A DNA stretch of 64,000 bases, from assembly GCA_004329165.1 (NCBI GenBank), contig CM014731.1, positions 58,837,585 to 58,901,584 of the forward strand, read 5' to 3'. Numbering within the stretch: the stretch's first letter is position 1; the number at the start of each line of letters is the position of its first letter. The stretch comes from Spatholobus suberectus (Eukaryota; Streptophyta; Magnoliopsida; Fabales; Fabaceae). The notes under the pieces are model-generated. The model saw nothing but the letters and a program-made list of their open reading frames with translations. It ran no database searches and was not told the origin of the DNA. The position numbers and the translations under genes were made by a program. Of the stretch, positions 61,087 to 64,000 are shown piece after piece.

Positions 61087-62000
61087 ACGCATATTCAATT
61101 GAAAGTTTGGTCTTTGTAAAAAGGTTGTTTGACTACGAGACAAGTGCTTTTTAAAAATAAAGTGCCCTAACAACTGATGTTTGGAAAATTAATAGTCAAA
61201 ATTGTAACGAAGTTCAAAGTTTGTTACACATGTACTTGATTTTTATAATAATAATATCAATTTATCTTAAGTGGATTTGTGAAATTATGTATACTCAAAT
61301 TTAATCATATTTAATATTTATTATATTTTGGTAAGTTAAACATTAAAGGTCAGTGCTAAATGTCACATAGGTTATCGAGATAAGGTAAAAAAGTATATCA
61401 AAATTAAGTACACTTATCTTAATTACATAAGTCTTCTTAAGATTGGGTTCTTTAACCATCTTTTCACTCGAAATATGTTAGACAATCCACTCTATAAATC
61501 TTTTTGTTTGCTTTACGTCCAACTTTTTTCAAATTGTGTGTTTTCAATTCTTGTCATTAATGATAATCTATTAAGTGATGATAAGGTAAAGGAAATGCCA
61601 TGTCATCAGTTCCATGTGTATTATAAATTTGGTTAAAATATTTTTTTTATTCCAATAAATATTTTTTGTTATGTATTAATTAATTAGGTGAACAATAAAA
61701 AATAATAATTTTAAAGATAATTATATATACAAAAGGAAGTGTATTAATTTCTGTTTAATGAAAAGGAGTCTATCCCAAAAAGGATGTCGCTCATATATAT
61801 ATATATACATATCTTTCAAAGAAGTTTATCCCAAAAGTTAATTGATTTATTTTTCTAATGTCTAATTTCATTAATCCATCTTTTCAAAATATGTTTCAAG
61901 TTCTTATTTATGATATTCACAAAAAGTTCTTATTTATGGTAGTTAAGTGATAATCTTACAAATGGAGTGTCACATTATGTGTATGACAAACATTTTTAAC
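61087..62000. repeat. Displaced 5' flank of receptor kinase copy 3 (duplicate of 40,109-40,760)
   Basis: Matches the copy 2 flank in order: ACGCATAT, GGTCTTTGTAAAA, GAAAATTAAT, AAAGTTTGTTACACAT, TATACTCAAATTTA, ATTATATTTTGGTAAGTTAA and AAGTGATAATCTTACAAATGG. Small insertions (an AT-rich one near 61,650-61,930) interrupt it. It now lies about 11 kb from the gene it once flanked. Confidence 0.75.
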
Positions 62001-63219
62001 TAGCTTCTAATTTTTTGACTAACTGAAAAGATTGTTTGACCATATTAATAGTATTTGGTAAGCAAGCTTATTTTAGTAGTTTGTAACATTTTTTGATATG
62101 CTACTTCAAGTAACATTTTTAAAACACTAGGTTCTAACTTCTTATATCTTATTTTTTTTACCTTTAAAATATTTATTGATTTTTTTTTACCTTTTTACAT
62201 AAGCTAAGGTTTTACTACAGAATGATAGATAATATGTTTATTTTATTTTATTTTATTTTTGCTTTTATTTTTTGGATACTTTTTTATATTACACTATTTA
62301 TATAACTTATTTTTATCATTTTAGCATTATACTACAAGATATTAATAATGATATATGATAGGTTTATTTTATTTCATTATTGCTATTATTTTTTAAATGT
62401 TTTTATATTACACTGTTTATTTTAATCATTACACTGTTTACCTTATTTATTCTATTATTTTGACATTATAGTTCAAAATGTTTTAACCATTACACTAATC
62501 AACATAATGAAAGTATGATGTATACTTAAGTGTATGTTATTTTTATTTTATTTTAAACTTGATTAGAAATATTTTATGATATAATATAAGATTAATAATA
62601 GAATGCAGAATATAAAAAATATAATCATTGAAACTAAAAAATGTAATTAAAATAATTGATCTATAAATAAAAAATTACAAGAGTTTAAAATTAATAGAAG
62701 AACTAAAATTATAATTACTCCAAAATATATTTTATCAATAAAATAAAATTATGTTTTATATAAAAATATCATATAAATTTTTGAAAAAATCTATCCAAAA
62801 TTCTAAATATTAATTCGAGTGAGTGAAAATTTAAGAGGAGCATTCCAAGAGGTAGTAGAATGTATCTTGACTCTAAGAGAACTTTACTACCATAATGAGA
62901 TGGTAGGTGGAGAGTTGGGACAATTGAAGTCCACTAAGTTACATTCACGAATGAAGTCATGAACCACCACTATATAAAGGGGTCCTTGTGATGAGAAAAG
63001 GTACCACCCAAGTGAAAAGGGGGTCAGGTAATGGGGAGAGTTTGTCAAGTTTGTCTAAAAAACTTGTAATTTTATTTGAGATAGTGAACATTTGTTGAGC
63101 TATTTTGTGGATGTGGGAAAACGGTGTTGAACCACATTAAAGTCATGTCTTTCGCCTTTTCTTTTTATGGTGTTTGTTTGCGTGTGTTCTATCCTTGATC
63201 CTTATAGTGTGTGCGAGGC

Positions 63220-63244
63220 GGGGGGGGGGGGGGGGGGGGGGGGG
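63220..63244 (+). repeat. 25-base G homopolymer
   Basis: 25 consecutive G's on the plus strand, inside the LTR-like fragment. Runs of this length are rare in plant DNA and are prone to sequencing error. Confidence 0.95.
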
Positions 63245-63594
63245 TTCCCTTGACAATGGAATTAGATGTTATTACCTCTTGTTGAGGTATGAGAGTTTTG
63301 ATGATGACAAAGCTAGAGACATGAAGAGAAAGTTAAAGACTTAGGAAATTATGTAAGACACTCTAATGTTATTTGTATTTAGCTCATTATGATTAAAATT
63401 GAATTGGAATTAAAATTGAAATTGAAAAACAATGTTTTATAGATAATTAATGTATTTAAGTTTCCAATCAAGGGTTTAAACATGTTTTTAAAAGATAGAC
63501 TTTCTGAAAATAATGTTTTAAATAAATTAAACATTAGAAAAATAAAGGGATAAAAAGATTAAAGTTTTGAAATAAAGTATTTTGGAAAATAACT

Positions 63595-63725
63595 TGAGAT
63601 AATCAATTAACTTTTAGGATAATTGATTATTCGTCAAGATAATCTATTATCCAAATAGATAATCGATTATCCACAATGAAGATCCACTTATAATCAATTA
63701 CTTGTTTAATATAATCGATTATTAA
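63595..63725. repeat. Cluster of TAATCGATTA-type palindromes
   Basis: About seven imperfect copies of ATAATCGATTAT or its variants (AATCAATTA, AATTGATTA, AATCTATTA) lie within 130 bp, each followed by a short spacer. Confidence 0.7.
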
Positions 63726-64000
63726 CTAATTTGCACAAATTTGATTGATTTTGGAATTGAAATTAAATGTGGTATTTTATATATCTTTATCCAAATCAAT
63801 ATAAATAAAAAAATTTAAAATGCAATTTTCTAAAATCTAAATATGGTATTATTTTACCCAAATCAATTTATTTGTTTAATATTTCAAGATTACAAATATT
63901 TGGATTTGTAATTTGAATATGGTATATTTTATGTTCTCTTTATCCATATTAATCCATTAATGCAAGATCTTCCTATCACAATTAATTGAGATGAAATTTA

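Larger units (their letters stand above)
62001..64000. other. AT-rich right end, LTR-like fragment, no gene
   Basis: No gene is seen. A TATTT/TTTTA-rich low-complexity part covers 62,230-62,470. A TATA box (ACTATATAAAGGGG, 62,970) followed by leader-like sequence suggests an LTR fragment at about 62,820-63,290. The stretch from 63,296 (GTTTTGATGATGACAAAG) is a repeat-like start seen in legume retroelements; that is a memory-based judgement. Confidence 0.35.

Noticed and set aside
57731..63244. CRISPR-like or satellite arrays
   Set aside because: Only microsatellites and homopolymers were seen; no spaced identical repeats with unique spacers.

Overview
The window is nuclear DNA of a flowering plant. 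The evidence is GT-AG introns in every gene, a CC-NBS-LRR resistance gene, a cluster of S-domain receptor-like kinases, and dense Ty1/copia, Ty3/gypsy, Cassandra, hAT, Mutator-like, Helitron and MITE debris in AT-rich spacers. Repeat style and protein wording suggest a phaseoloid legume such as soybean; that is recognition from memory, not a search. No rRNA or tRNA gene, operon, CRISPR array or prokaryotic signal was seen.

Layout. 1-7.3 kb is retrotransposon wreckage: a minus-strand copia gag/protease piece, a decayed Ty3/gypsy gag-pol piece split by a Cassandra solo LTR, and a second gypsy gag piece. 7.8-12.4 kb (minus) is the best preserved gene, a four-coding-exon CC-NBS-LRR of about 1,290 residues with a probable 5' UTR intron. 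12.4-24.6 kb is AT-rich intergenic DNA with MITEs, a non-autonomous hAT, a long-TIR element carrying gene-like sequence, a Helitron 3' end and a 247-bp solo LTR.

24.6-50.2 kb holds three minus-strand members of one S-domain receptor kinase family. Copy 1 (24.6-28.0 kb) has seven exons, a 1-nt insertion in the lectin exon and an 8-nt deletion in the kinase. Copy 2 (36.7-40.0 kb) has seven exons and is open except for one missing base in exon 1. Copy 3 (48.6-49.7 kb) is a decayed exon-1 fragment. Between them lie a Mutator-like element, a complete-looking 1.79-kb Helitron and more gypsy DNA.

Copies 2 and 3 share 3' flanks (about 35.1-35.95 kb and 45.4-46.25 kb) and 5' flanks (40.1-40.8 kb and 61.1-62.0 kb), so they come from one segmental duplication. 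In copy 3 the kinase exons are gone and a chromodomain-bearing gypsy fragment lies in their place. A Cassandra LTR sits about 90 bp upstream of the start codon, and a 10.9-kb block (50,227 to about 61,085) separates the fragment from its ancestral promoter. That block contains a dead hAT transposon (51.0-54.7 kb) and non-coding LTR-like DNA. The last 3 kb are the displaced 5' flank followed by repeat-like DNA with a 25-base G run and a cluster of ATCGAT-centred palindromes.

The biology is a plant surveillance-receptor neighbourhood: one intracellular immune receptor beside a tandem array of cell-surface receptor kinases being broken down by nested transposons. I found no wholly new system. 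The most informative signal is the layered insertion history, readable because copy 2 keeps the empty sites.
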